From positions 2,046,001 through 2,110,000 of the forward strand of contig NZ_CP042436.1 in assembly GCF_007971025.1 (NCBI RefSeq): a stretch of 64,000 bases of DNA, in the 5' to 3' direction. Below are positions 34,492 through 46,782 of this stretch, in pieces. The stretch comes from Mucilaginibacter ginsenosidivorans. GTDB lineage: Bacteria > Bacteroidota > Bacteroidia > Sphingobacteriales > Sphingobacteriaceae. A model generated the notes under the pieces. That model did not search any database. It saw only the letters and a list, made by a program, of their open reading frames with translations, and had not been told where the DNA came from. A program made the translations under genes and the position numbers. Positions within the stretch are counted from its first letter, which is position 1. Every line of letters begins with the position of its first letter.

Positions 34492-34818
34492 TTATTCCTT
34501 GTTCGGATTGCGGTAGTAGATCTTATCCTCCAAAAACTCCTGCACGGCAACCAGCGATGGTTTCGGCATTTTTTCGTAGTGCTTGGATATCTCTATCTGC
34601 TCGCGGTTCTCAAATACTTCTTCCAGGTTATCGTTGGATGATGCAAATTCCGAAAGCTTCTGGTGCAATTCTTCCTTTACATTGTTCGATATCTGGTTGG
34701 CCCTTTTAGCCATAATTACGATCGACTCGTAAATGTTGTCTGTCTTTACATCCAGTTCGCGCAAATCGCGGGTGATGGTGCTGCTGGCTACAGCTGGTTT
34801 ATTTGCAGTATTGTTCAT
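34492..34818 (-). CDS. rpoZ: DNA-directed RNA polymerase omega subunit, Bacteroidota form
   Basis: The 108-aa product contains the Rpb6/omega core in the form typical of this phylum: TITRDLRELDVKTDNIYESI then VIMAKRANQISNNVKEELHQ. The C-terminal part (ISKHYEKMPKPSLVAVQEFL) is also conserved in the phylum. It supports assembly of RNA polymerase. It is 8 bp downstream of bamD, so both should share a transcript, and is separated from coaBC by 108 bp containing a hairpin. Confidence 0.9.
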   Translation of the reverse strand: MNNTANKPAVASSTITRDLRELDVKTDNIYESIVIMAKRANQISNNVKEELHQKLSEFASSNDNLEEVFENREQIEISKHYEKMPKPSLVAVQEFLEDKIYYRNPNKE

Positions 34819-34826
34819 ATCAATTT

Positions 34827-35753
34827 TTATTGAGCTGGTGTTTTCTGATTTGGTTTTTCTGATGACGGCTGTTGGGCTGTCGTATCCTTCTTATCAAAAC
34901 GGTGACGGTATTTGTCTTCATTAGCATATTCGGCTAAAGCACGTTTTACGCTGGCTATTCCATCCTCGCTATCCTGTTTAAGCGAAACCGCATCTTTAAG
35001 GTATTTACTTGTTGGATACTTATCCGCGAACTGTTTTTCAAAGTTTATGGCTGTATTAAAACGGTCTTCCTTCTTTAATTCGCTGCTGTGGTGTGCGTAT
35101 TCGTATTGGGCCTTGATGGTCAGGTATTCCATTTCCTCGGCATATTTGGTATCCGGATAATCGCGCAGCACATTGCCAAAATCGATAACAGCTGCCTGGT
35201 AATCGCCGATAGTCAAATACAACTTGGCATTTTCATAAGCTTTACGTTCCAGCTTATCGCGCAGGTTCTGTATCAGTTTCGATGCTTCTGCAACACGTTC
35301 GCTTTTTGGATACAGGTTAATGAACAATTGTAACTTGTCAATAGCCTTATGGGTGTTCTCCTGGTCGAGCGAATAGACCGGCGAATCCAGGTAATAACAA
35401 TAAGCGCTCATGAAATTACATTCCTCGGCGCGGGCGCTCGATGGGTAGGTATCAGCAAATTGTTTAAAATGGTAACTTGCCGAGGTATAATCCTTTAGCC
35501 TGTAGTTGGTATACGCGTAGTAATAATAAAGGTCTTCGGCCTGGGCCTGTCCGCGGTAACGCTGAACCAGGGTTTCAAATAGTTCCAATGCTTTATTATA
35601 GTCCTTTTTGTTGTAGTAAGCAATGGCCGCCTGGTATTTTTTGGCGTTGTCATTACTGGCCTTTAACTTTTCAAATTTGCTTTTGCAGCTACCTGCAATC
35701 AGAATCAGCACAATCAAAAGCCCCGATAAAATAGGACGTTGTTTTTTAAACAT
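34827..35753 (-). CDS. bamD: Outer-membrane assembly lipoprotein BamD
   Basis: The 308-aa product has a lipobox (IAGSC-KSK) and five TPR-like helical repeats (AAIAYYNKKDYNKALELFET, LKDYTSASYHFKQFADTYPS, PVYSLDQENTHKAIDKLQ) typical of BamD/YfiO. It is the essential partner of BamA for inserting outer-membrane barrels. The family is conserved in this cluster in Bacteroidota. Its predicted transcription start lies only two or so bases ahead of the ATG, so the transcript may be leaderless. The C-terminal QPSSEKPNQKTPAQ is a disordered tail. Confidence 0.9.
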   Translation of the reverse strand: MFKKQRPILSGLLIVLILIAGSCKSKFEKLKASNDNAKKYQAAIAYYNKKDYNKALELFETLVQRYRGQAQAEDLYYYYAYTNYRLKDYTSASYHFKQFADTYPSSARAEECNFMSAYCYYLDSPVYSLDQENTHKAIDKLQLFINLYPKSERVAEASKLIQNLRDKLERKAYENAKLYLTIGDYQAAVIDFGNVLRDYPDTKYAEEMEYLTIKAQYEYAHHSSELKKEDRFNTAINFEKQFADKYPTSKYLKDAVSLKQDSEDGIASVKRALAEYANEDKYRHRFDKKDTTAQQPSSEKPNQKTPAQ

Positions 35754-35757
35754 TTTG

Positions 35758-35788
35758 CAAAGATACGGTAATATTATAAATGAGTCAA
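35758..35788 (-). promoter_or_regulatory. Promoter of bamD-rpoZ
   Basis: On the minus strand TTG (35786-35788) and TATCTTTG (35758-35765) are separated by 20 bases, a good match to the Bacteroidota promoter. The start site would be near 35755, next to the ATG at 35753. Confidence 0.65.
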
Positions 35789-35943
35789 TTATTTATTTAT
35801 CAGCGGGCTAATATAAGCGGACGGCAACAGCCCCTAAAGTATTTAACATCTTTTAACGGTTTAGTGCGGATATTTATTTTTTGTAACAATTTTTAAAAAC
35901 GCATACCTATTCTTTAAAAGTAAGCTAACCCGCACATTTAAAC

Positions 35944-36450
35944 GTGGATACCAAAGAAACCCAATTTCTGCAACTGATAGGAGAGAACAAAGGTATTCTG
36001 TATAAAATATGCAAGATATATGAGGATGACCCGGACGACCGCGATGATCTGCTGCAGGAAATGGTGCTGCAACTGTGGCGGGCATTCGATACGTTCAGGG
36101 GCGATAGTAAATTCAGTTCGTGGATGTATAGGGTGGCGCTTAATACGGCCATCGTATTTTTTAAAAGGCAAAAGCGAAGGCCCGACGATCAGCCGCTGCC
36201 GGCTCAGTTTGATCATGCCGATGACTTGCCGGATGCAGAAGAACACCAGGAGAAACTGGCCGTATTTTATAAGGCGGTTCAAAAACTGGGGAAAGTAGAG
36301 AAGGCGCTGATATACTTATATATGGAAGATCAGCCTTACGACGAGATAGCCGCACACCTGGGAATAACCCAATTGAATGTGAGGGTTAGGTTGAACAGGG
36401 TAAAAAATAAATTGAAGGAAATTATTAAAGAAATGAATTATGAATATTGA
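35944..36450 (+). CDS. ECF-type RNA polymerase sigma factor
   Basis: The 168-aa product has sigma region 2 (ILYKICKIYEDDPDDRDDLL, QEMVLQLWRAFDTFRGDSKF, SSWMYRVALNTAIVFF) and region 4 (LGKVEKALIYLYMEDQPYDE, IAAHLGITQLNVRVRLNRVK), the length and layout of ECF sigma factors. GTG at 35944 is the start; no ATG lies before region 2. It diverges from bamD and overlaps the next gene by 11 bp, so both are co-translated. Its target promoters are not visible here. Confidence 0.92.
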   Translation: MDTKETQFLQLIGENKGILYKICKIYEDDPDDRDDLLQEMVLQLWRAFDTFRGDSKFSSWMYRVALNTAIVFFKRQKRRPDDQPLPAQFDHADDLPDAEEHQEKLAVFYKAVQKLGKVEKALIYLYMEDQPYDEIAAHLGITQLNVRVRLNRVKNKLKEIIKEMNYEY

Positions 36451-37069
36451 TGATTTGAAAGATGCCTGGGGCAAGGATGAGCCCAAAGAGATGCATTTGC
36501 CTGTAAGTACCGAAACATTGGGAAAAACTAATTCGGTGGTTGAAAGGATCAGAAAAAATATGAGATCGGAGCTGATAGCCCTGCTGGTGTCTTACGCCAT
36601 ACTGCTTATTTATTTATTTGGCGGGGTGCGTACCAACTTCCTGTTCAATATCACCAGCATTTTGTTCTTTGTGATACTCGTGCTCAACTGCTTTTATTAT
36701 TTCAGGTTCTATGTTTTCTATAAGTCTATTGCCCGGTACGATTTTAACCTGAAAAATAATATCCGGAAAATAACCTATGAACTGGAACTTAATACTGAAA
36801 TATACAAAACCTATAATTTTTCGGTAACACCCATCGCTATCCTGGCCACCATTACCCTGATAAGCAGTAAAGTAGCATCAGACAGGATACAGCATTTTTT
36901 CGCTGCCAGTAGTTTGATCTCGCCGGGCACTTTATTGGCCATATTTGCTGTCATACTAATATCCTTCATCATAACTTACGTTTGCATCAGCTGGCACGTG
37001 CGCCTGCAGTATGGCAAATATGTGGCTGAACTAAAAAGGGTGATGAACGACCTGGGCGAGGACGAATGA
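36440..37069 (+). CDS. Membrane protein paired with the ECF sigma factor
   Basis: The 209-aa product starts with a short cytoplasmic segment (MNIDDLKDAWGKDEPKEMHL) and has four membrane segments (LIALLVSYAILLIYLFGG; ITSILFFVILVLNCFYYF; ATITLISSKVAS region; LLAIFAVILISFIITYVC). It overlaps the sigma gene by 11 bp, the classical position of an anti-sigma factor, but no zinc-binding or FecR-like anti-sigma domain is seen. The N-terminal ID-LKDAWG motif occurs in many small Bacteroidota membrane proteins next to ECF genes. Role as regulator of the sigma factor is inferred from position. Confidence 0.75.
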   Translation: MNIDDLKDAWGKDEPKEMHLPVSTETLGKTNSVVERIRKNMRSELIALLVSYAILLIYLFGGVRTNFLFNITSILFFVILVLNCFYYFRFYVFYKSIARYDFNLKNNIRKITYELELNTEIYKTYNFSVTPIAILATITLISSKVASDRIQHFFAASSLISPGTLLAIFAVILISFIITYVCISWHVRLQYGKYVAELKRVMNDLGEDE

Positions 37070-37074
37070 GTGGC

Positions 37075-37920
37075 CTATAAATTATGCAATAAGTATCCGA
37101 ACGTGTAAACAGGCTGATAACCAAGGTATTGTTTGGCTTTATCCGATACATATACACGGTCGATGCTCCCGGGAAATTTCCAACCCCTGGCTGCATAAAT
37201 GTCCGCGGCATCCGGGTAATGTTTTAAAATCACCGGTGTAGGATCGTGTTTTATCTGCGTTAGCTCATCGCGGGTAAACGGCGAACCCGCTGAGATGTTA
37301 AATACCTCAAATTTTTCAAAACAGATATCAAGGGCTGATCGTAAAGCTTCGGCTCCATCGCGTTCGTCAAGCCCGCGATATATCCGGTGGTTTATTTTAA
37401 GGTTATCGTCCTCGGGCAAAAATCTTGCAACCCGGTAAACCGATGCCTGAAGGCCCTCCTTGTAAAAGAAGTCGCGGCATAAATGCTCGGCGGCCTGTTT
37501 GGTTATATCATAAATATCACGGGGCTCTATTATAAGTGATTCGTCAACCCAAACTGCCCGCTTATTGTTAACCATTGCTTCGCCATATATAGAGGTAGTG
37601 CTGGTGAACAGGAATTTTGATATGGCGTTTTTTACGCAGGCATTTAGCAAATTCAGTGTGCCACCTATATTCGTTTCAATAAAGGCTTCCCTCGGATAAC
37701 CCAGCGCGTAATGTTTACCATGTACGGCGGCAGTATGTATTATAGCATCAACCCCCCGGCTTGCGGTCAGTACTGCATCGGCGTTTTTCAGATCGATAAG
37801 TTCATCCGTTGTGTCCGAGGGTATTACGTCGATACCATATACGGTATGATGATGTGCTTTGAGATTTTTAACCACCGTCGACCCCAATTGGCCCGATGAA
37901 CCGGTAACAAGTACTTTCAT
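37075..37920 (-). CDS. NAD-dependent epimerase/dehydratase family protein
   Basis: From ATG 37920 the product is 281 aa with the Rossmann motif VTGSSGQLGS, HTAAVHGKHY, the STTSIYGEAM segment and the catalytic pair YDITKQAAE (Tyr-x3-Lys). It belongs to the extended short-chain dehydrogenases acting on nucleotide sugars or similar substrates. The substrate cannot be told. It converges on the membrane protein gene with a 5-bp gap. An earlier TTG at 37932 is less likely. Confidence 0.88.
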   Translation of the reverse strand: MKVLVTGSSGQLGSTVVKNLKAHHHTVYGIDVIPSDTTDELIDLKNADAVLTASRGVDAIIHTAAVHGKHYALGYPREAFIETNIGGTLNLLNACVKNAISKFLFTSTTSIYGEAMVNNKRAVWVDESLIIEPRDIYDITKQAAEHLCRDFFYKEGLQASVYRVARFLPEDDNLKINHRIYRGLDERDGAEALRSALDICFEKFEVFNISAGSPFTRDELTQIKHDPTPVILKHYPDAADIYAARGWKFPGSIDRVYVSDKAKQYLGYQPVYTFGYLLHNL

Positions 37921-38048
37921 AATGGTGGACAAAGGTAATTAATACGCCGCTGGTTTAGAAAGCAGGCAGGGTGATGATAATTTTAAAAATTTTCAGGCTG
38001 ATTTGCAAAGTGTTAGAGGTACACCTTCCTGTTTTTTTAGCCGACCGT

Positions 38049-38078
38049 TTGCAGGGGCAAAAAATCTGCTTACCTTTG
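38049..38078 (+). promoter_or_regulatory. rRNA promoter P1
   Basis: TTG (38049-38051), 19 bases, then TACCTTTG (38071-38078), followed by CAGCCC. The match to TAnnTTTG is full. Confidence 0.8.
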
Positions 38079-38151
38079 CAGCCCGCAAACGAGGAAGCGG
38101 GTTGTTCTGAAAGAGGTTGAAAAGCGAAATTTTAAAATAAAAAAATAAAGT

Positions 38152-38182
38152 TTTGCAGAAGCAGAAAAGGTTTATACCTTTG
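38152..38182 (+). promoter_or_regulatory. rRNA promoter P2
   Basis: TTTG (38152-38155), 19 bases, then TACCTTTG (38175-38182), followed by CAGTCC. The two promoters share TTTGCAG and ACCTTTGCAG words, suggesting a duplication. Confidence 0.8.
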
Positions 38183-38306
38183 CAGTCCCAAAACAAACGG
38201 GGCTCGGCCACGAGCAAAATGCCGGAAGCGATTTCCGGTATCCAAAACAGAAAAGTAGTCGTTTAAAAGCGATACTAAATAATCCGAACCGCGAGGCGAG
38301 GAGTAA

Positions 38307-38320
38307 AGTTCTTTAAGAAA
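38307..38320 (+). promoter_or_regulatory. boxA-like antitermination site in the 16S leader
   Basis: AGTTCTTTAAGAAA resembles boxA (TGCTCTTTAACA) and matches the site ahead of 23S at 40870. NusB/NusE-type antitermination is expected for rRNA operons. Confidence 0.6.
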
Positions 38321-38522
38321 CTGAGATAATCAACAGCGCAGCGGGGCTGATTGAAGAGGAGTCGTAAGTCGGGAGTCTTAAGTCGTAAGATTTGAGGTGA
38401 ATGATTGGGCTGCAGGCCTTAGTTGAGAAACGGAGGTTAGTGGTAAAGACGAGAATAGATCAGCACTGTCAATTTAAGAAGGATAGGAAGACTGTAAAGA
38501 ATACAAAGGTGAAAGGTGAAAA

Positions 38523-38536
38523 GTGAATGGTGAATG
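38523..38536 (+). repeat. 16S precursor stem, 5' arm
   Basis: GTGAATGGTGAATG is the exact complement of CATTCACCATTCAC at 40215-40228 on the other side of 16S rRNA. Both lie in low-complexity GGTGAAAGGTGAAAAGTGAA-type repeat DNA. Confidence 0.7.
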
Positions 38537-38625
38537 CAAATTCACTATTGACCACAGCCCGATCACCGAACAAGAACAGATTTCTATTAATGAGTAATAG
38601 AGTCTGGATACAAACAAAACATTAT

Positions 38626-40149
<1,524 letters not shown>

Positions 40150-40526
40150 GGAGCAGTATTTCCGAAGAGTTGAAAGGCAGAAAGGTAAAAGGCGAAAGGT
40201 AGTATGTCGCAAGGCATTCACCATTCACTATTGACCATTGACCATTCACTCACCTTATAAAGCGATAGTAAAACTGCTGCGCTTGATTATTTCATATATT
40301 ATTAAATAGATGTGAGAAATTAGATATGAGACATGAGACAGGATGCAAATCAGACTCAGGACTCAAATCTCAAGACTCAGATCTAAAAAAAGGAAACCCA
40401 GGAAGATGAAGCCATCAGGGTGGGGCCTGACCTGAGGGGGAGGGACACTTAGAGTGGCAGTAGCAGTAGCAGCAGCAGTAGGCAGAAAAGTCCTGCAACT
40501 GCAACTGGAGACTGCAACTAATAAAG
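40150..40526 (+). other. 16S-tRNA-Ile spacer with repeats
   Basis: No gene. It holds GAAAGGCAGAAAGGTAAAAGG, the 3' arm of the 16S stem (40215-40228) with further CATTGACCATTGACCATTC copies, and CAGACTCAGGACTCAAATC and GCAGTAGCAGTAGCAGCAGC tracts just before the tRNA. Confidence 0.8.
40215..40228 (+). repeat. 16S precursor stem, 3' arm
   Basis: CATTCACCATTCAC is the exact complement of 38523-38536, so pre-16S RNA can be closed by a 14-bp helix cut by RNase III. Confidence 0.7.
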
Positions 40527-40601
40527 AGTCCCGTAGCTCAGTTTGGTTAGAGCACTACACTGATAATGTAGGGGTCAGCAGTTCAAATCTGCTCGGGACT
40601 A
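40527..40601 (+). tRNA. tRNA-Ile (anticodon GAT)
   Basis: Acceptor AGTCCCG (40527-40533) pairs with CGGGACT (40594-40600). Anticodon stem CTACAC-TGATAAT-GTAGG gives GAT; the T arm reads AGCAG-TTCAAAT-CTGCT. No CCA is encoded (ACA follows). Position between 16S and 23S is standard. Confidence 0.96.
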
Positions 40602-40697
40602 CATTTGGAGCAGAAAGCAAAAAGCCGAAAGCATCAGGATGAAAGGGAGAAGGAAAAAAGCTTTAAGCTTTGGACTTTCAGCTTTCAGCATCAACTA

Positions 40698-40774
40698 GGG
40701 GGATTAGCTCAGCTGGCTAGAGCATCTGCCTTGCACGCAGAGGGTCAACGGTTCGAATCCGTTATTCTCCACCA
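40698..40774 (+). tRNA. tRNA-Ala (anticodon TGC)
   Basis: Acceptor GGGGGAT (40698-40704) pairs with ATTCTCC (40764-40770), with two G-U pairs. Anticodon loop CTTGCAC gives TGC; T arm AACGG-TTCGAAT-CCGTT. CCA is encoded at 40772-40774, unlike the neighbouring tRNA-Ile. Confidence 0.96.
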
Positions 40775-40777
40775 TGC

Positions 40778-40859
40778 TTGAGATGAGAGACGTGAGATAT
40801 GAGATATGAGACAAAAGCGATAAGCAGTCTCAAATCTCAAATCTAATATCTCAAATCTG
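40778..40859. repeat. Inverted GAGATATGAGA repeat between tRNA-Ala and 23S
   Basis: The left arm has GACGTGAGATATGAGATATG; the right arm has CTCAAATCTCAAATCTAATA. The arms are roughly complementary. A second copy lies at 40928-41012 and a third after 23S at 44089-44224. Confidence 0.75.
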
Positions 40860-40869
40860 CAAAGCAAAA

Positions 40870-40883
40870 AGTTCTTTGACATA
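40870..40883 (+). promoter_or_regulatory. boxA-like site ahead of 23S
   Basis: AGTTCTTTGACATA resembles boxA and the site at 38307. Its place in the 16S-23S spacer is the usual one. Confidence 0.6.
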
Positions 40884-40885
40884 TT

Positions 40886-40916
40886 GGAAGAAGTTAAATT
40901 GAAGAGAAGACAACAG
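40886..40916 (+). repeat. 23S precursor stem, 5' arm
   Basis: GGAAGAAGTTA (40886-40896) is the complement of TAACTTCTTCC (44060-44070); GAAGACAACAG (40906-40916) pairs with CTGTTGTACTTC (44039-44050) with one bulge. The order is consistent with one long RNase III stem. Confidence 0.75.
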
Positions 40917-40927
40917 TAGGGATAGAT

Positions 40928-41012
40928 CTGAGCTGTTAGATATGAGCTATAAGACAGATGCAAATCAGTCTCAATACTCAAATCTCAATACTCAAATCTC
41001 ATCTCAAATAAA
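40928..41012. repeat. Second GAGATATGAG-type repeat ahead of 23S
   Basis: Contains GAGCTGTTAGATATGAGC then CAGTCTCAATACTCAAATC and TCAATACTCAAATCTCATC, again loosely self-complementary. No gene in 40775-41046. Confidence 0.7.
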
Positions 41013-41046
41013 GACATACCATTACGAGCAAAAGGCGTAATCGGTA

Positions 41047-43924
<2,878 letters not shown>

Positions 43925-43940
43925 GTGATGGAAAAATGGC

Positions 43941-44007
43941 AGAACCAAGAAGCAAGAGCCAGGAGCCAGGACATTGTCTTGATTCTTGAACCTTGACTCT
44001 TGGTTCT
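43941..44007. repeat. AGAACCAAGA inverted repeat after 23S
   Basis: AGAACCAAGA (43941-43950) and TCTTGGTTCT (43998-44007) are exact complements; the interior has GAGCCAGGAGCCAGG and CTTGATTCTTGAACCTTG, a repeat of the same low-complexity style. The 43925-44234 gap holds no gene. Confidence 0.7.
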
Positions 44008-44038
44008 CAACAACACATCAACAGATAACAAACAAAAA

Positions 44039-44070
44039 CTGTTGTACTTCTTTTCGAAATAACTTCTTCC
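44039..44070 (+). repeat. 23S precursor stem, 3' arm
   Basis: CTGTTGTACTTC and TAACTTCTTCC match the two blocks at 40886-40916 in inverse order, closing pre-23S RNA. Confidence 0.75.
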
Positions 44071-44088
44071 AGTAATGTCTTAGATAGG

Positions 44089-44224
44089 AGACGTGAGATA
44101 TGAGATGTGAGACAAAGTCTCCATAGCATAGCCACCGATCAGATCTAATAAAATATCAGATAAGGATAGCAGACAGGGCCGCGGGACAATAAGTCTCAAA
44201 TCTCACATCTAATATCTCAAATCT
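44089..44224. repeat. GAGATATGAGA inverted repeat between 23S and 5S
   Basis: Left arm AGACGTGAGATATGAGATG (44089 on), right arm GTCTCAAATCTCACATC and AATATCTCAAATC (to 44224), with about 75 bases of spacer. Confidence 0.7.
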
Positions 44225-44234
44225 AAAAAGCATT

Positions 44235-44343
<109 letters not shown>

Positions 44344-44351
44344 ATTTTATT

Positions 44352-44382
44352 AAGCCTGTGAGCATTGCTCATGGGCTTTTTT
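44352..44382 (+). terminator. Terminator of the rRNA operon
   Basis: AAGCCTGTGAGC (44352-44363) and GCTCATGGGCTT (44367-44378) form a 12-pair stem (two G-U) with a three-base loop, followed by TTTTTTATT. Confidence 0.93.
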
Positions 44383-44456
44383 ATTGAATATCGAATCATG
44401 AATGCCGAACTACGGACTCATAAGGAATGCAAATCCAAGCATTCGGGGTTCTTTAG

Positions 44457-44618
44457 TTAAAGAGTAAGGAAGAAAAAGCCTGGTTTACGCAATCCGAAAA
44501 GCAATACTACACACAGCACCAAACCTATTACCATAACCTGCACGCGCTGGGGTTGGAATATGGGCAATTGAACTACGCAAAGGCGATGCCTTTTTTGCTG
44601 ATGCTGGTGGATGTGTAA
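44457..44618 (+). pseudogene. Possible C-terminal remnant of a protein gene
   Basis: An open stretch of 53 codons without any start codon reads KEEKAWFTQSEKQYYTQHQ, then TYYHNLHALGLEYGQLNY and ends FLLMLVDV. Its composition looks like real protein, and it follows a stop at 44454. It lies between the rRNA terminator and the restriction-modification genes. It may be the tail of a gene cut when that cassette entered. I do not recognise the parent family. Confidence 0.35.
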
Positions 44619-44701
44619 ACGTATAGCTAATTATATGAAAATAGTACAGGCGGCGTGTACGCGATAAAGAAGCCAGAATAATGCCGACGGCACGTTTAAA
44701 A

Positions 44702-45730
44702 CTACAATCCAAGAAAATTTAAAATGCTTGCGCCCCTTTGTGTGGCGTGTAATTCGTTATCACCGTCCCAAATGACGCTTACATTTCGATCTGTTTCTAG
44801 ATATTCAATCATCCACTCGGTAGCTGCTGGTAATCTGTTTTCAACAACTAAAACAAGATTTGAATTAGGAAGGTTTTGCAAGTATCGATATTCATATAAT
44901 TGGCTTAACGCGCTCCTTACTTGAGTTTTAGAGTTTGCGTCTGTGATAGATTTCATTTCAAATATAAAATCCATGTCACGGTATCGGGTAGCTAAATCAA
45001 TTATTTGATTATACCTTGGGAGTGCTCCTACATTCCTAATCCTGGATGCCACCAAATTAACCAATCTTCTGTGTGCATTATCAGCTCTTTCAGTTGCAGC
45101 AAGGTTTCGATACGTGACAATAGTTTCCTGAGCTTGTGAAACGCGAAGTCCGACAGTTCTGTATTCCTGTAAATCTGTTGACCTAGGCATTATTGGCTCA
45201 TCAATATTTTCAAAACTTAATATATTTACAGCCTGATTAATTGTGAGGGTAGCCAGAAAAAATCTGTCTGCCCTTCTTTCTAAAATGTGCAAGTCTACCA
45301 ACCAAGAAACCACGGAGCTAAATCGGCGAGGTGCCATTGAGTTGGCGGCCAAGTGCGCTACGGAAGTAATAAAATCAACTATCTGATCTTTCGTAACGCC
45401 ATGATTTGAATTCAATTCAAGAAAAGGGATAAGTCTTTGAAAAATTCGCGCGCTTAGCACACATTGTAATAACAAAGGATTATTAAGATTTGGCCCTGTC
45501 TGAATAAATGTGTTGCCAAGTGCAGTAAGCACTGATCGATTCTTAGTTGGAGTCGTTATGAAACCGACTATTTCAGCTGCTTTTCTGTAATATCTACCTT
45601 GTCGTTCGACTTTGTTAATTGTAGCAGCTATTGCTTGATATGTGGTGCCACCCTGTGATACAGTTATAACCGTCTTAATTACATCTGCTAAGATATCAGC
45701 TTGTGGTATTTCGTCACTCGGAATTAACAT
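44702..45730 (-). CDS. Type II restriction endonuclease, PD-(D/E)XK type
   Basis: The 342-aa product has a plausible catalytic core near its C-terminus: D254, E258 and K260 in YRDMDFIFEMKS, with a further Q270 in KTQVRSALSQLYEYR. The N-terminal half has two winged-helix-like segments (TYQAIAATINKVERQGRYYR and SSVVSWLVDLHILERR), which could read DNA. It starts 2 bp after the second methylase, as the last gene of a four-gene operon. Identification as the nuclease rests on the motif and position. Its DNA target is not deducible. Codon use is AT-rich, unlike the flanking host genes. Confidence 0.8.
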   Translation of the reverse strand: MLIPSDEIPQADILADVIKTVITVSQGGTTYQAIAATINKVERQGRYYRKAAEIVGFITTPTKNRSVLTALGNTFIQTGPNLNNPLLLQCVLSARIFQRLIPFLELNSNHGVTKDQIVDFITSVAHLAANSMAPRRFSSVVSWLVDLHILERRADRFFLATLTINQAVNILSFENIDEPIMPRSTDLQEYRTVGLRVSQAQETIVTYRNLAATERADNAHRRLVNLVASRIRNVGALPRYNQIIDLATRYRDMDFIFEMKSITDANSKTQVRSALSQLYEYRYLQNLPNSNLVLVVENRLPAATEWMIEYLETDRNVSVIWDGDNELHATQRGASILNFLGL

Positions 45731-45732
45731 GA

Positions 45733-46782
45733 TTAAGTGCCAATAAACAGAAATTCAGTTACCCTGTTGTTTTTATTTCCTATTTTATGATTTTGATTTC
45801 CAAAAGAATAGGTGTGATTTATTTCATGCACTATAACATTTGATTTATATCTAAGTAGCATTTCAATTAATTCTGATTTTGTAGGATAACTATTTGAAGA
45901 ATATGAAATCGCAATAATTGATGTTTTGTATTTTTCAAAAAGGTGTTCAAATGCGCTATACGCTGTATCCTTTTTTGCAAAAGGAGAGTCATAGCTTTTG
46001 AATTTTTTTACTTTAGACCTTTGTTGTATTTCTATTCCATCCCAATTCTTTACAAGACCCTCGACAAAATGGTATCTGCGCACGTAATCGTTATCTGATT
46101 TTGGAGTGAAGTAAGGCGGATCAAAATATACTAGATCCGCTTCTACAAAAAGGTCTTCGGATTTCTGATTTAAAGATTCATTAACGAAGCCATTATCAAA
46201 AACCGCTTTATTAAAAATATCAATACTTTCTATAAAATGATCTTTAATAGATTTTTTCATATCTTTCCTACCATCATCGTATCTTTCACCAACAAAAGTG
46301 AATATCCCCCGCGACCTTTTTTTAAGGCATGATCTTACTAACGCAGATAAGGCTAAAGCGTGCTTATATTCGTCTTCAAGTTGGGAAATGTTTTCTCTGA
46401 CCATATCAAGGAATTCATTCTCAAATTCTGAATAAAATATATCTTTGAAAGTTTCTTTTATGAAACCATTATTACTGTTGGCTTTTAACAAGAAATCTAT
46501 ATCATTATTATCTAATGTGTGTCCAGGGTTTTCAATAATTGCTTTAGATGTGATATAGCTGAAAGCCATAAAGTCATTCGTAATAACTCTTTTACCTTGA
46601 CATTTTAGAAAATAACCAATAACATTACTTCCTCCAAACCCGTCCAGAACACTTTCGAATGGTAATGATTTTAAGTGCTCCCAAATTTCATTGATAATTT
46701 TATTCTTACTTCCCATATATCTTGTGCCGGGAAAGGAATTGAATTGATCTTCGAAAGATGGAATTTCTAATTGCATGCTCAT
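45733..46782 (-). CDS. DNA adenine methyltransferase, D12 class (second of two)
   Basis: The 349-aa product has the SAM-binding motif DGFGGSNVIGYFLK and the catalytic DLVYFDPPYF, in the order of D12-class (Dam-like) N6-adenine methyltransferases. RYMGSKNKII at the N-terminus corresponds to the WAGGK start motif. The long middle part (NISQLEDEYKHALALSALVR, KKRSRGIFTF) is the target-recognition region. It overlaps the first methylase by 4 bp (ATGA). Two methylases with one nuclease suggest an asymmetric target, each enzyme modifying one strand. Confidence 0.88.
   Translation of the reverse strand: MSMQLEIPSFEDQFNSFPGTRYMGSKNKIINEIWEHLKSLPFESVLDGFGGSNVIGYFLKCQGKRVITNDFMAFSYITSKAIIENPGHTLDNNDIDFLLKANSNNGFIKETFKDIFYSEFENEFLDMVRENISQLEDEYKHALALSALVRSCLKKRSRGIFTFVGERYDDGRKDMKKSIKDHFIESIDIFNKAVFDNGFVNESLNQKSEDLFVEADLVYFDPPYFTPKSDNDYVRRYHFVEGLVKNWDGIEIQQRSKVKKFKSYDSPFAKKDTAYSAFEHLFEKYKTSIIAISYSSNSYPTKSELIEMLLRYKSNVIVHEINHTYSFGNQNHKIGNKNNRVTEFLFIGT

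Noticed and set aside
40778..41012. GAGATATGAGA/TCTCAAATC repeats considered as a CRISPR or transposon end
   Set aside because: Irregular low-complexity words without constant unit length or unique spacers; present in all rRNA spacers.
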